Shown here: piece after piece, positions 31,883-43,808 of the stretch
Position numbering within the stretch: the stretch's first letter is position 1
Layout of the letters: each line of letters opens with the position of its first letter
Position numbers and translations under genes: made by a program
The notes under the pieces: model-generated
Seen by the model: only the letters and a program-made list of their open reading frames with translations
Databases searched by the model: none
What the model was told of the DNA's origin: nothing
From: Phytophthora sp. 'mugwort'
Taxonomy: Eukaryota > Oomycota > Peronosporomycetes > Peronosporales > Peronosporaceae
DNA length: 64,000 nucleotides
Reading direction: 5' to 3'
Assembly (NCBI GenBank): GCA_033558025.1
Contig: JAUCEF010000017.1
Location: 1,240,001-1,304,000 of the forward strand

Positions 31883-34800
31883 TCAATGCGAACACGCGTG
31901 GATTCCGAGGGACGCCGTCAGATCCGTGTGGCGCGGTCCTGGCAGTGCCTTGGTCATGATGTCCGCCAGCATGATAGAAGTCTCGCAGTACTCGAGCTTG
32001 ACTTCGCCGCGCTTGACCTCATCACGGATGTGATGGTACTTGATGTCGATGTGCTTGGCGCGACCATGGTTCACTGGGTTCTTCGTCATCTTGATGCACG
32101 ACTGGTTGTCTTCGCGGATCTTAAGCTCGGGGCCAGTCTCGTTGGCAGCCGCCAAAATCTCGCATAGCAGGCGATGAATCCACTTGCCTTCTTGGATCGC
32201 CAGACTGAGCGCGATGTATTCCGCCTCGCTCGTAGACAGCGAAACACTTGACTGCTTCTTGCTTCCCCAGCTCACTGGCGCACCCATCAGCATGAACGTG
32301 TAGCCGGAAGTCGACTTGCGGTCCCCGAGGTCGCCAGCCCAGTCCGCATCCGAATACCCACGAAAGTCGATCTTGTTGCCTGGCTTGAAACAGATTCCAT
32401 GCGTCTTGGTGCCTTGTAGATAGCGAAAAATGCGCTTGACCGCAACCCAGTGTTCCTCTTGGGGGTTCTCCATGAAGCGCGATACATAGCCTACTGCGTA
32501 CGCGATATCCGGGCGAGTAGCAGTCATCAAGTGCATGAGGGCACCCACAGCTTCGCGAAACGGAGCGTTCATCTTGGTCGCTGCGTCACTTGGAACCAGT
32601 CGAGTGCTCATGTCTACCGGACTCACCACAGCCTTGCACTCGTCCATACCGAAACGCTTCAGGATATCATCCACATAACGCCGCTGGCACATCGTCACGC
32701 TGCCGTCCGGGCCATCCACCAGCTCGATTCCAAGGACGAACACACACTTGCCACTGTCAGTCATTTCGAAGCGTGTCTTGAGGTCGTTCTTCGTGCGTGA
32801 GATCAGTTCGGGTGAACTTCCGGTGACCAACACATCATCCACGTAGACCAGCACGAGCACACACTGGCCATCGACAACCTTGATGTAGAGGCACGGGTCG
32901 AAGGCTGAAACTTGAAAACCGATAGAACACACGAATTCGTCGAAGGTCTCGTTCCATACGCGCGAAGCTTGCTTGAGACCGTAGATCGCCTTGACCAATT
33001 CCAGGCAGTCGAAATCACCATCCAGCTCGACGCCTTCAGGAACCACGCAGAACACCAACTCCTTCATTATCCCGTATAGGAATGCAGTCACCACGTCGAG
33101 TTGGTCCAGAGGCCAGTCGAAATACTTGGCGATCGCGATGACCATGCGCAGCGTCACGTACTTGACCACGGGCGAGAACGTCTCCGTGTAGTCGATGCCG
33201 TACTTCTGCTTGAAACCCTTGGCCACCAGGCGCGCCTTGTATTTCTCGATCGATCCGTCGGCTTTGCGCTTGATCTTGAACACCCACTTGGTACCGATGG
33301 TGCTATGTCCGCTGGGCAACTTGGCAGCACGAAACACACCACGAAGTCGCATCGACTTTAACTCAGCACGAATTGCCTTGCGCCAGTGCAGTTGGTCCGG
33401 GCCGTTGACCGCTTCTTGGAATGTCGACGGCTCCGATAAGTCCACGGCTGCTTCGACCGCGTTGGCACTTGCACGCCAAAACACAGATGGAGTCGATTCT
33501 TCATCTTGGTCTCCAGACTTTTCTTCTTCATCTGCGTCTGTTCGGTGCGAAGGGGAGTCGTTCGGTGCACTTGCTTCTTCCAGTCCAGGTCGATGACGCA
33601 CAGCGCGCGGTCTTCTGGCAGCTTCATCTTCGTCACTCGGGCGGCTCTTGCGCTTCCCTGCCTGTTTGTACTCCGTCTGGCGCGGACCATCATCGTCGAT
33701 GTCGAGCGAGTCGAAGTCCAGGTCGTCGACATCTTCATCAGAAATCGGCGGTGAAAGTCCAAAGGTCGATTCATCGAAGTTGACATCGCGACTGATGACC
33801 ACCTGCCCCGCCTCGATGTCATAAAGTCGATATGCCTTGGACACTTCTTCGTAACCCAGAAACAATCCGGCGCGAGCCTTGGGATCCCACTTGAGTCGCT
33901 TCTCCTTCGGAGTCAGGATGTACGTCCGACAGCCGAAAACACGCATGTGCTTCACACTCGGCTTGGACTTGTAGACGATCTCGAACGGAGTCTTGTGCTC
34001 GATCTTGGGTGACGGCAGGCGGTTCTTCACATAGATGGCCGTCATCGCCGCCTCAGCCCAGAAACACTTGTCCAGCTTGGCGTGATGCAACATGCTGCGG
34101 CCGATCGTGACGACAGTTCGGATGGCTCGCTCTGCCGTGCCGTTGGTCTGGTGCGCGTACGGAACCGTGGTTTGCTGCTCGGTGCCTTCGTCTTCGTAAA
34201 AATCCTTGAGCGAGTTAGTCGCAAACTCACGAGCTCCGTCGTGCCGCACAAACTTGACCTTCTTGCCGAATTGCGTCTGCACCTTCATGATGTATGTCTT
34301 GATGCACTCTTCACTTTCCGACTTGGCACGCAGACAGAAACCCTTCATGCATCCGCTGGCTTCGTCCACGATCAGTAGCAGATACTTACTGCCGCCAAGC
34401 GAGTTTTCCTCCATGGGTCCGCAGATGTCGAAGTGGAGCAGCTCAAATGTGTCGTAGCGACGCTTGTCACGGTTGCTTGGGAATGGTTTTTGGACCATTT
34501 TGCCTTGCTGGCAACCACGACACACACTTGGTCCACTCGACTTGGAAGGTGCTTTCGCGTCCTTGATCATCTTGGTGTCGACCATCTTGCGAAGAACCTC
34601 GACTGGAGCGTGACCCATACGCGCGTGCAAATCGACCGTCCTTCCACTTGTCGCCGCATTTGCCGATCGCTGAGGTGTGCGAAGCCAGTAGAGTCCGTCC
34701 ACGAGATCCGCCGTCGCCACCACTTGATTCGAGTCCTTGCGCGAAACGTGCATCTCAGTGCCGTCAAATATCACTTGGAACTTGCCATGCTTGTTTATCT

Positions 34801-35525
34801 GCGGCACTGAAAGCAGATTCTTGCTCATATTTGGCACGTAAAGCGCGTTCTTGATCTCGATCTCGCGCTCGTCGCCGTTAGGCAGGACCACTCTTTCCAC
34901 GATGGTCCCCACACCCTTGATGGCAGCCTTGTTGCCATCGGCCACCGAAAGTTCGCCTTCATTTCGCTCGATCAAATTGGCGAACTTGGACTTGTCGTTG
35001 CAAATATGGTGCGTGGCACCGCTGTCGACCGCCCACATCCCGGACACATTCTTGGCCGTCGAAACTCCACATTCCAGGGAAACCGCGAACGCCACTCGAT
35101 CGTAGTCGTTGTCGTAGCCGTCGCTGTCGTTTCTCCACTGGATGTTGTTGGCCCCGTGTCTACGGCCGTTGCCGCCGCGTCTTGGCCCTCTGTTCTCGTC
35201 CTTCTGCTTGGTCCAGCACTTGTCAATGACATGCCCCAATTTTCCGCAGTACGTGCATTGGCGAGGCTCACGGTCGGTGTTGAACGCCTTGGCCGCGTTC
35301 TCAGTCTTCACCGTCGCCGTCTTCTCGCCTTGTCGCTTGATGTGCTCGTTCGTGAGCACCTTCACAACGTCTTGCGACCGCAGCTCTGCATTGCTCATCT
35401 CCAAGTTCAGCACGACGTTCTCGTAGCTCTTGGGGAGACTGCGCAGCAAGCAGATCGCCACGTCCTCGTCCTCCATCTTGGCGCCGATGCTGCTGAGCTT
35501 GGCGCTGATGTTCAGGACATCATTG
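31883..35525 (-). pseudogene. B7: family B polyprotein lacking the first about 133 residues
   Basis: This minus frame is open over its whole length: zinc knuckle [14 protein letters not shown], protease AVDSGATHH, integrase triad (HFDICGP, RHDGARE, TAERA), YVDD and RNase H to the stop at 31883-31885. The N-terminal part of Gag is missing because a plus-strand B LTR pair (the 5' end of B5) interrupts it at 35525/35526 after cattg. An artificial longer frame continues into antisense LTR sequence and is not a real N-terminus. It is nearly identical to B4 (shares GHSTIG). The loss of the Gag start, primer site and 5' LTR makes it inactive. Confidence 0.9.
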
Positions 35526-35862
35526 TATTGAGGGTTGCCGGGTTTTGGTACTGTGTACCAGTAACCGGTTAACCCGAAACCGGTCCAACACGATCCCGCG
35601 ATGTTTACGGTACGTTGTTTACGCAACCGATGATTAGACGAGTAGGATGATTGGACGAGTGCGGAGTGTTGGTGATTGGATGCACCAAATGATTGGATGC
35701 AGGGCTGCATATCTATGTGGTAGACTAGGTAGTGTAAGCCCCGATAAATCAATCACTTTCGAATCTTCCTTCTTCAGCTCAAGTGGTCTTCACTCCGGTC
35801 TTCGCACCAAGTGCAGAACCTCCTTCGCTCCGTCCAAGCTTCACTTATCAAGATCCATACCT
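35526..35862 (+). repeat. LTR of family B (variant II'), outer copy of the tandem pair before B5
   Basis: 337 bp, lacking the terminal TTTATCA. It has a small-indel subvariant (GGTCTTCGCACCAAGTGC) also seen in the LTRs at 42666 and 61129, and carries the ggggc base. The left flank cattg is B7 sequence. Confidence 0.9.
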
Positions 35863-36206
35863 TATTGAGGGTTGCCGGGTTTTGGTACTGTGTACCAGTA
35901 ACCGGTTAACCCGAACCGGTCCAACACGATCCCGCGATGTTTACGGTACGTTGTTTACGCAACCGATGATTAGACGAGTAGGATGATTGGACGAGTGCGG
36001 AGTGTTGGTGATTGGATGCACCAAATGATTGGATGCAGGGCTGCATATCTATGTGGTAGACTAGGTAGTGTAAGCTCCGATAAATCAATCACTTTCGAAT
36101 CTTCCTTCTTCAGCTCAAGTGGTCTTCACTCCGGTCCTCGCACCCAAGTGCAGAACTCCCTTCGCTCCGTCCAAGCTTCACTTATCAAGATCCATACCTT
36201 TTATCA
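35863..36206 (+). repeat. LTR of family B (variant II), 5' LTR of B5
   Basis: Full 344-bp LTR ending TTTTATCA before the primer site at 36207. Head to tail with the previous LTR, with the same 7-bp-loss junction as elsewhere. Confidence 0.92.
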
Positions 36207-36210
36207 GGTT

Positions 36211-36578
36211 ATGAGCCCAAGCACCATGTCCTCTGCCCAAGACGTCTCGACCAAGGTCTCCATCGACAAGTTCAACGGAGACAACTACGCGACGTGGAAC
36301 CGCTACATGCGTGGCGTGTTCCTGACCAAGTCGACGTGGCATGTGGTGAATCGGGAAACGTCTCCATCCTTTACGGATTCCCGGGCCAAGGACGAGTATG
36401 TCAAGTCGAGCAACATCGCTTTTGGACTGATGTTGCTTCACATGGACGCCGACTACCATCATGTGGTCGACGACTGCGAGGAAGCATGGATCGCGTGGAC
36501 GCGCTTGAAGACGCTGTACGGTGGATCGCAGAAGGCTGGTCGCATCTACCTCAAGCGCCAGCTCTTCTGCATGGAGAT
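36211..36578 (+). pseudogene. B5, part 1: Gag N-terminus (about 123 residues), cut by B4
   Basis: The start codon is in the primer site and the frame is open ([34 protein letters not shown]). It ends at 36578 in gagat, followed by a minus B LTR. The same Gag continues at 43002, beginning with the repeated gagat. The separation by one complete B element plus five extra LTRs is explained by insertion. Confidence 0.9.
36574..36578. repeat. TSD gagat, left copy (partner 43002-43006)
   Basis: B5 Gag reads ...catggagat here and gagatgacgg at 43002. Uninterrupted B copies have gagat once. It brackets the B4 insertion including its extra LTRs. Confidence 0.88.
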
Positions 36579-36921
36579 TGATAAAGGTGTTGAGGTCTTG
36601 AAGCGAGGCTTGGGTTGAGCGGAGGGAGTTCTGCACTTGGGCGCGGGGACCGGAGTGAAGACCACTTGAGCTGAAGAAGGAAGATTCGAAAGTGATTGAT
36701 TTATCGGAGCTTACACTACCTAGTCTACCACATAGATATGCAGCCCTGCATCCAATCATTTGGTGCATCCAATCACCAACACTCCGCACTCGTCCAATCA
36801 TCCTACTCGTCTAATCATCGGTTGCGTAAACAACGTACCGTAAACATCGCGGGATCGTGTTGGACCGGTTCGGGTTAACCGGTTACTGGTACACAGTACC
36901 AAAACCCGGCAACCCTCAATA
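36579..36921 (-). repeat. 3' LTR of B4 (variant I), 343 bp
   Basis: In LTR sense it begins after the B4 PPT and ends CAACACCTTTATCA, i.e. variant I, although the 5' LTR of the same element (40974) is variant II. LTRs of one insertion should start identical, so one of them was exchanged. Confidence 0.92.
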
Positions 36922-36928
36922 CGCCCCC

Positions 36929-39900
36929 TCAATGCGAACACGCGTGGATTCCGAGGGACGCCGTCAGATCCGTGTGGCGCGGTCCTGGCAGTGCCTTGGT
37001 CATGATGTCCGCCAGCATGATTGAAGTCTTACAATACTCGAGCTTGACTTCGCCGCGCTTGACCGCATCACGGATGTGATGGTACTTGATGTCGATGTGC
37101 TTGGCGCGACCATGGTTCACTGGGTTCTTCGTCATCTTGATGCACGACTGGTTGTCTTCGCGGATCTTGAGCTCGGGTCCAGTCTCGTTGGCAGCCGCCA
37201 AAATCTCGCATGGCAGGCGATGAATCCACTTGCCTTCTTGGATCGCCAGACTGAGCGCGATGTATTCCGCCTCGCTCGTAGACAACGAAACACTTGACTG
37301 CTTCTTGCTCCCCCAACTGACTGGCGCACCCATCAGCATGAACGTGTAGCCGGAAGTCGACTTGCGGTCCGCGAGGTCGCCAGCCCAGTCCGCATCCGAA
37401 TACCCACGAAAGTCGATCTTGTTGCCTGGCTTGAAACAGATTCCATGCGTCTTGGTGCCTTGTAGATAGCGAAAAATGCGCTTGACCGCAACCCAGTGTT
37501 CCTCTTGGGGGTTCTCCATGAAGCGCGATACATAGCCTACTGCGTACGCGATATCCGGGCGAGTAGCAGTCATCAAGTGCATGAGGGCACCCACAGCTTC
37601 GCGAAACGGAGCGTTCATCTTGGTCGCTGCGTCACTTGGAACCAGTCGAGTGCTCATGTCTACCGGACTCACCACAGCCTTGCACTCGTCCATACCGAAA
37701 CGCTTCAGGATATCATCCACATAACGCCGCTGGCACATCGTCACGCTGCCGTCCGGGCCATCCACCAGCTCGATTCCAAGAACGAACACACACTTGCCAC
37801 TGTCAGTCATTTCGAAGCGTGTCTTGAGGTCGTTCTTCGTGCGTGAGATCAGTTCGGGTGAACTTCCGGTGACCAACACATCGTCCACGTAGACCAGCAC
37901 GAGCACACACTGGCCATCGACAACCTTGATGTAGAGGCACGGGTCGAAGGCTGAAACTTGAAAACCGATAGAACACACGAATTCATCGAAGGTCTCGTTC
38001 CATACGCGCGAAGCTTGCTTGAGACCGTAGATCGCCTTGACCAATTCCAGGCAGTCGAAATCACCATCCAGCTCGACGCCTTCAGGAACCACGCAGAACA
38101 CCAACTCCTTCATTATCCCGTATAGGAATGCAGTCACCACGTCGAGTTGGTCGAGGGGCCAGTCGAAATACTTGGCAATCGCGATGACCATGCGCAGCGT
38201 CACGTACTTGACCACGGGCGAGAACGTCTCCGTGTAGTCGATGCCGTACTTCTGCTTGAAACCCTTGGCCACCAGGCGCGCCTTGTATTTCTCGATCGAT
38301 CCGTCGGCTTTGCGCTTGATCTTGAACACCCACTTGGTACCGATGGTGCTATGTCCGCTGGGCAACTTGGCAGCACGAAACACACCACGAAGTCGCATCG
38401 ACTTTAACTCAGCACGAATTGCCTTGCGCCAGTGCAGTTGGTCCGGGCCGTTGACCGCTTCTTGGAATGTCGACGGCTCCGATAAGTCCACGGCTGCTTC
38501 GACCGCGTTGGCACTTGCACGCCAAAACACAGATGGAGTCGATTCTTCATCTTGGTCTCCAGACTTTTCTTCTTCATCTGCGTCTGTTCGGTGCGAAGGG
38601 GAGTCGTTCGGTGCACTTGCTTCTTCCAGTCCAGGTCGATGACGCACAGCGCGCGGTCTTCTGGCAGCTTCATCTTCGTCACTCGGGCGGCTCTTGCGCT
38701 TCCCTGCCTGTTTGTACTCCGTCTGGCGCGGACCATCATCGTCGATGTCGAGCGAGTCGAAGTCCAGGTCGTCGACATCTTCATCAGAAATCGGCGGTGA
38801 AAGTCCAAAGGTCGATTCATCGAAGTTGACATCGCGACTGATGACCACCTGCCCCGCCTCGATGTCATAAAGTCGATATGCCTTGGACACTTCTTCGTAA
38901 CCCAGAAACAATCCGGCGCGAGCCTTGGGATCCCACTTGAGTCGCTTCTCCTTCGGAGTCAGGATGTACGTCCGACAGCCGAAAACACGCATGTGCTTCA
39001 CACTCGGCTTGGACTTGTAGACGATCTCGAACGGAGTCTTGTGCTCGATCTTGGGTGACGGCAGGCGGTTCTTCACATAGATGGCCGTCATCGCCGCCTC
39101 AGCCCAGAAACACTTGTCCAGCTTGGCGTGATGCAACATGCTGCGGCCGATCGTGACGACAGTTCGGATGGCTCGCTCTGCCGTGCCGTTGGTCTGGTGC
39201 GCGTACGGAACCGTGGTTTGCTGCTCGGTGCCTTCGTCTTCGTAAAAATCCTTGAGCGAGTTAGTCGCAAACTCACGAGCTCCGTCGTGCCGCACAAACT
39301 TGACCTTCTTGCCGAATTGCGTCTGCACCTTCATGATGTATGTCTTGATGCACTCTTCACTTTCCGACTTGGCACGCAGACAGAAACCCTTCATGCATCC
39401 GCTGGCTTCGTCCACGATCAGTAGCAGATACTTACTGCCGCCAAGCGAGTTTTCCTCCATGGGTCCGCAGATGTCGAAGTGGAGCAGCTCAAATGTGTCG
39501 TAGCGACGCTTGTCACGGTTGCTTGGGAATGGTTTTTGGACCATTTTGCCTTGCTGGCAACCACGACACACACTTGGTCCACTCGACTTGGAAGGTGCTT
39601 TCGCGTCCTTGATCATCTTGGTGTCGACCATCTTGCGAAGAACCTCGACTGGAGCGTGACCCATACGCGCGTGCAAATCGACCGTCCTTCCACTTGTCGC
39701 CGCATTTGCCGATCGCTGAGGTGTGCGAAGCCAGTAGAGTCCGTCCACGAGATCCGCCGTCGCCACCACTTGATTCGAGTCCTTGCGCGAAACGTGCATC
39801 TCAGTGCCGTCAAATACCACTTGGAACTTGCCATGCTTGTTTATCTGCGGCACTGAAAGCAGATTCTTGCTCATATTTGGCACGTAAAGCGCGTTCTTGA

Positions 39901-40969
39901 TCTCGATCTCGCGCTCGTCGCCGTTAGGCAGGACCACTCTTTCCACGATGGTCCCCACACCCTTGATGGCAGCCTTGTTGCCATCGGCCACCGAAAGTTC
40001 GCCTTCACTTCGCTCGATCAAATTGGCGAACGTGGACTTGTCGTTGCAAATATGGTGCGTGGCACCGCTGTCGACCGCCCACATCCCGGACACATTCTTG
40101 GCCGTCGAAACTCCACATTCCAGGGAAACCGCGAACGCCACTCGATCGTAGTCGTTGTCGTAGCCGTCGCTGTCGTTTCTCCACTGGATGTTGTTGGCCC
40201 CGCGTCCACGGCCGTTGCCGCCGCGTCTTGGCCCTCGGTTCTCGTCCTTCTGCTTGGTCCAGCACTTGTCAATGACATGCCCCAATTTTCCGCAGTACGT
40301 GCATTGGCGAGGCTCACGGTCGGTGTTGAACGCCTTGGCCGCGTTCTCAGTCTTCACCGTCGCCGTCTTCTCGCCTTGTCGCTTGATGTGCTCGTTCGTG
40401 AGCACCTTCACAACGTCTTGCGACCGCAGCTCTGCATTGCTCATCTCCAAGTTCAGCACGACGTTCTCGTAGCTCTTGGGGAGACTGCGCAGCAAGCAGA
40501 TCGCCACGTCCTCGTCCTCCATCTTGGCGCCGATGCTGCTGAGCTTGGCGCTGATGTTCAGGACATCATTGCAATGATGCAACACATTGCCGCCTTCCGA
40601 CATCTCCATGCTGAAGAGCTGTCGCTTCAGGTAGATGCGACCAGCCTTCTGCGATCCACCGTACAGCGTCTTCAAGCGCGTCCACGCGATCCATGCTTCC
40701 TCGCAGTCATCGACCACATGATGGTAGTCGGCGTCCATGTGAAGCAACATCAGTCCAAAAGCGATGTTGCTCGACTTGACATACTCGTCCTTGGCCCGGG
40801 AGTCCGTATAGGATGGAGACGTTTTCCGGTTCACGACATGCCACGTCGACTTGGTCAGGAACACGCCACGCATGTAGCGGTTCCACGTCGCGTAGTTGTC
40901 TCCGTTGAACTTGTCGATGGAGACCTTGGTCGAGACGTCTTGGGCAGAGGACATGGTGCTTGGGCTCAT
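36929..40969 (-). CDS. B4: intact family B copia Gag-Pol polyprotein, 1346 aa
   Basis: The frame is uninterrupted on the minus strand from the ATG at 40969, inside the primer site 40962-40973, to the TGA overlapping the PPT. It has the same length and domain order as B3: Gag, CCHC knuckle [14 protein letters not shown], protease AVDSGATHH, integrase D,D-35-E (HFDICGP, RHDGARE, TAERA), YVDD and RNase H. Differences from B3 include KTSPSYTDS in Gag, GHSTIG in RT, and RLPCEIL, RDAVKRG and YCKTS near the C-terminus. None touches a known catalytic residue. The frame also stays open for 76 codons upstream into the variant II LTR (to an ATG at 41197), but that ATG lies before the predicted transcription start. 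I therefore take 40969 as the start. Confidence 0.94.
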   Translation of the reverse strand: MSPSTMSSAQDVSTKVSIDKFNGDNYATWNRYMRGVFLTKSTWHVVNRKTSPSYTDSRAKDEYVKSSNIAFGLMLLHMDADYHHVVDDCEEAWIAWTRLKTLYGGSQKAGRIYLKRQLFSMEMSEGGNVLHHCNDVLNISAKLSSIGAKMEDEDVAICLLRSLPKSYENVVLNLEMSNAELRSQDVVKVLTNEHIKRQGEKTATVKTENAAKAFNTDREPRQCTYCGKLGHVIDKCWTKQKDENRGPRRGGNGRGRGANNIQWRNDSDGYDNDYDRVAFAVSLECGVSTAKNVSGMWAVDSGATHHICNDKSTFANLIERSEGELSVADGNKAAIKGVGTIVERVVLPNGDEREIEIKNALYVPNMSKNLLSVPQINKHGKFQVVFDGTEMHVSRKDSNQVVATADLVDGLYWLRTPQRSANAATSGRTVDLHARMGHAPVEVLRKMVDTKMIKDAKAPSKSSGPSVCRGCQQGKMVQKPFPSNRDKRRYDTFELLHFDICGPMEENSLGGSKYLLLIVDEASGCMKGFCLRAKSESEECIKTYIMKVQTQFGKKVKFVRHDGAREFATNSLKDFYEDEGTEQQTTVPYAHQTNGTAERAIRTVVTIGRSMLHHAKLDKCFWAEAAMTAIYVKNRLPSPKIEHKTPFEIVYKSKPSVKHMRVFGCRTYILTPKEKRLKWDPKARAGLFLGYEEVSKAYRLYDIEAGQVVISRDVNFDESTFGLSPPISDEDVDDLDFDSLDIDDDGPRQTEYKQAGKRKSRPSDEDEAARRPRAVRHRPGLEEASAPNDSPSHRTDADEEEKSGDQDEESTPSVFWRASANAVEAAVDLSEPSTFQEAVNGPDQLHWRKAIRAELKSMRLRGVFRAAKLPSGHSTIGTKWVFKIKRKADGSIEKYKARLVAKGFKQKYGIDYTETFSPVVKYVTLRMVIAIAKYFDWPLDQLDVVTAFLYGIMKELVFCVVPEGVELDGDFDCLELVKAIYGLKQASRVWNETFDEFVCSIGFQVSAFDPCLYIKVVDGQCVLVLVYVDDVLVTGSSPELISRTKNDLKTRFEMTDSGKCVFVLGIELVDGPDGSVTMCQRRYVDDILKRFGMDECKAVVSPVDMSTRLVPSDAATKMNAPFREAVGALMHLMTATRPDIAYAVGYVSRFMENPQEEHWVAVKRIFRYLQGTKTHGICFKPGNKIDFRGYSDADWAGDLADRKSTSGYTFMLMGAPVSWGSKKQSSVSLSTSEAEYIALSLAIQEGKWIHRLPCEILAAANETGPELKIREDNQSCIKMTKNPVNHGRAKHIDIKYHHIRDAVKRGEVKLEYCKTSIMLADIMTKALPGPRHTDLTASLGIHACSH

Positions 40970-40973
40970 AACC

Positions 40974-41317
40974 TGATAAAAGGTATGGATCTTGATAAGT
41001 GAAGCTTGGACGGAGCGAAGGGAGTTCTGCACTTGGGTGCGAGGACCGGAGTGAAGACCACTTGAGCTGAAGAAGGAAGATTCGAAAGTGATTGATTTAT
41101 CGGAGCTTACACTACCTAGTCTACCACATAGATATGCAGCCCTGCATCCAATCATTTGGTGCATCCAATCACCAACACTCCGCACTCGTCCAATCATCCT
41201 ACTCGTCTAATCATCGGTTGCGTAAACAACGTACCGTAAACATCGCGGGATCGTGTTGGACCGGTTCGGGTTAACCGGTTACTGGTACACAGTACCAAAA
41301 CCCGGCAACCCTCAATA
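40974..41317 (-). repeat. 5' LTR of B4 (variant II), first unit of a six-LTR array
   Basis: Complete 344-bp LTR ending TTTTATCA at the primer site. It carries the ggagc base. It is the only unit of the array that has the terminal seven bases. Confidence 0.93.
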
Positions 41318-43001
41318 AGGTATGGATTTTGATAAGTGAAGCTTGGACGGAGCGAAGGGAGTTCTGCACTTGGGTGCGAGGACCGGAGTGAAGACCACTT
41401 GAGCTGAAGAAGGAAGATTCGAAAGTGATTGATTTATCGGGGCTTACACTACCTAGTCTACCACATAGATATGCAGCCCTGCATCCAATCATTTGGTGCA
41501 TCCAATCACCAACACTCCGCACTCGTCCAATCATCCTACTCGTCTAATCATCGGTTGCGTAAACAACGTACCGTAAACATCGCGGGATCGTGTTGGACCG
41601 GTTCGGGTTAACCGGTTACTGGTACACAGTACCAAAACCCGGCAACCCTCAATAAGGTATGGATCTTGATAAGTGAAGCTTGGACGGAGCGAAGGGAGTT
41701 CTGCACTTGGGTGCGAGGACCGGAGTGAAGACCACTTGAGCTGAAGAAGGAAGATTCGAAAGTGATTGATTTATCGGAGCTTACACTACCTAGTCTACCA
41801 CATAGATATGCAGCCCTGCATCCAATCATTTGGTGCATCCAATCACCAACACTCCGCACTCGTCCAATCATCCTACTCGTCTAATCATCGGTTGCGTAAA
41901 CAACGTACCGTAAACATCGCGGGATCGTGTTGGACCGGTTCGGGTTAACCGGTTACTGGTACACAGTACCAAAACCCGGCAACCCTCAATAAGGTATGGA
42001 TTTTGATAAGTGAAGCTTGGACGGAGCGAAGGGAGTTCTGCACTTGGGTGCGAGGACCGGAGTGAAGACCACTTGAGCTGAAGAAGGAAGATTCGAAAGT
42101 GATTGATTTATCGGGGCTTACACTACCTAGTCTACCACATAGATATGCAGCCCTGCATCCAATCATTTGGTGCATCCAATCACCAACACTCCGCACTCGT
42201 CCAATCATCCTACTCGTCTAATCATCGGTTGCGTAAACAACGTACCGTAAACATCGCGGGATCGTGTTGGACCGGTTCGGGTTAACCGGTTACTGGTACA
42301 CAGTACCAAAACCCGGCAACCCTCAATAAGGTATGGATCTTGATAAGTGAAGCTTGGACGGAGCGAAGGGAGTTCTGCACTTGGGTGCGAGGACCGGAGT
42401 GAAGACCACTTGAGCTGAAGAAGGAAGATTCGAAAGTGATTGATTTATCGGAGCTTACACTACCTAGTCTACCACATAGATATGCAGCCCTGCATCCAAT
42501 CATTTGGTGCATCCAATCACCAACACTCCGCACTCGTCCAATCATCCTACTCGTCTAATCATCGGTTGCGTAAACAACGTACCGTAAACATCGCGGGATC
42601 GTGTTGGACCGGTTCGGGTTAACCGGTTACTGGTACACAGTACCAAAACCCGGCAACCCTCAATAAGGTATGGATCTTGATAAGTGAAGCTTGGACGGAG
42701 CGAAGGAGGTTCTGCACTTGGTGCGAAGACCGGAGTGAAGACCACTTGAGCTGAAGAAGGAAGATTCGAAAGTGATTGATTTATCGGGGCTTACACTACC
42801 TAGTCTACCACATAGATATGCAGCCCTGCATCCAATCATTTGGTGCATCCAATCACCAACACTCCGCACTCGTCCAATCATCCTACTCGTCTAATCATCG
42901 GTTGCGTAAACAACGTACCGTAAACATCGCGGGATCGTGTTGGACCGGTTCGGGTTAACCGGTTACTGGTACACAGTACCAAAACCTGGCAACCCTCAAT
43001 A
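41318..43001 (-). repeat. Tandem array of five further B LTRs (337-bp units)
   Basis: Units are 41318-41654, 41655-41991, 41992-42328, 42329-42665 and 42666-43001, head to tail with no internal element sequence. Each lacks the terminal TTTATCA, so the period is 337 bp. Two diagnostic sites alternate: units 1 and 3 have GGATTTTG and ggggc, units 2 and 4 have GGATCTTG and ggagc. The array is thus a duplicated 674-bp dimer plus an outermost II' unit with small indels. There is no gene in this stretch, and the short open frames in the LTRs are not credible genes. Confidence 0.95.
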
Positions 43002-43808
43002 GAGATGACGGAAGGCGGCAATGTCTTGCACCATTGCAACGAAGCCCTGAACATCAGCGCCAAGCTCAGCAGCATCGGCGCCAAGATGGAGGACGAGGAC
43101 GTGGCGATCTGCTTGCTGCGCAGTCTCCCCAAGAGCTACGAGAACGTCGTACTGAACTTGGAGATGAGTAGCGCGGAGCTGAAGACGCAAGACGTCGTGA
43201 AGGTGCTCACGAACGAGCATATCAAGCGGCAGGGCGAGAAGACTCCGTCGGTGAAAACTGAAGACGCGGCCAAGGCGTTCAGTGCCGAGCGAGAATCTCG
43301 TCAGTGCACGTACTGCGGGAAATTGGGGCATGTCATTGACAAGTGCTGGACCAAGCAGAAGGACGAGAACAGAGGGCCAAGACGCGGCGGCAACGGCCGT
43401 GGACGCGGGGCCAACAACATCCAGTGGAGAAACGACAGCGACGGCTACGACAACGACTACGATCGAGTGGCGTTCGCGGTTTCGTTGGAATGCGGAAAAT
43501 CGACAGGCAAGGATATGCCCGGGATGTGGGCGGTCGACAGCGGCGCAACGCACCACATTTGCAATGACAAGACCAAGTTCGCCACGCTGAATGAGCAAGA
43601 CGAAGGCGAACTATCGGTAGCGGACGGAAACAAGGCCGAGGTTAAGGGTGTGGGAACTATCATCGAACGAGTGGTCCTGCCCAACGGCGACGAGCGCGAC
43701 ATCGAAATCAAGGACGCGCTGTACGTGCCGAAGATGAACAAGAATCTGCTTTCGGTGCCGCAGATTAACAAGAGTGGCAAGTTTCAAGTGGTGTTCGACG
43801 GTGCGAGC
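43002..43808 (+). pseudogene. B5, part 2: Gag to protease region of a B' polyprotein, cut by A'
   Basis: This plus frame starts with the repeated TSD gagat and continues the Gag of 36211-36578. It covers the Gag remainder, zinc knuckle [14 protein letters not shown], a Gly/Arg-rich stretch, protease AVDSGATHH and the segment to VVFDGAS. It ends at 43808 in cgagc, followed by the minus A' LTR. The continuation (MHVARKG...) is the B2 fragment ending at 20971, on the opposite strand. Confidence 0.9.
43804..43808. repeat. TSD cgagc of the A' insertion (partner gctcg at 20967-20971)
   Basis: It is adjacent to the 3' end of the A' element. Its partner lies 22.8 kb away and is inverted, together with the other halves of both host and insert. 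Confidence 0.72.

Larger units (their letters stand above)
36579..41317 (-). mobile_element. B4: complete family B LTR retrotransposon with discordant LTRs
   Basis: LTR variant I at the 3' end, internal region 36922-40973, LTR variant II at the 5' end. It is inserted in B5 with TSD gagat, but five additional LTRs lie between its 5' LTR and the right TSD copy. The coding region is intact. Confidence 0.9.

Noticed and set aside
41318..43001. CRISPR-like or centromeric satellite array
   Set aside because: Units are 337 bp with no spacers and are plainly LTRs with known ends. It is a small LTR array, not CRISPR, and there is no sign of a centromere.
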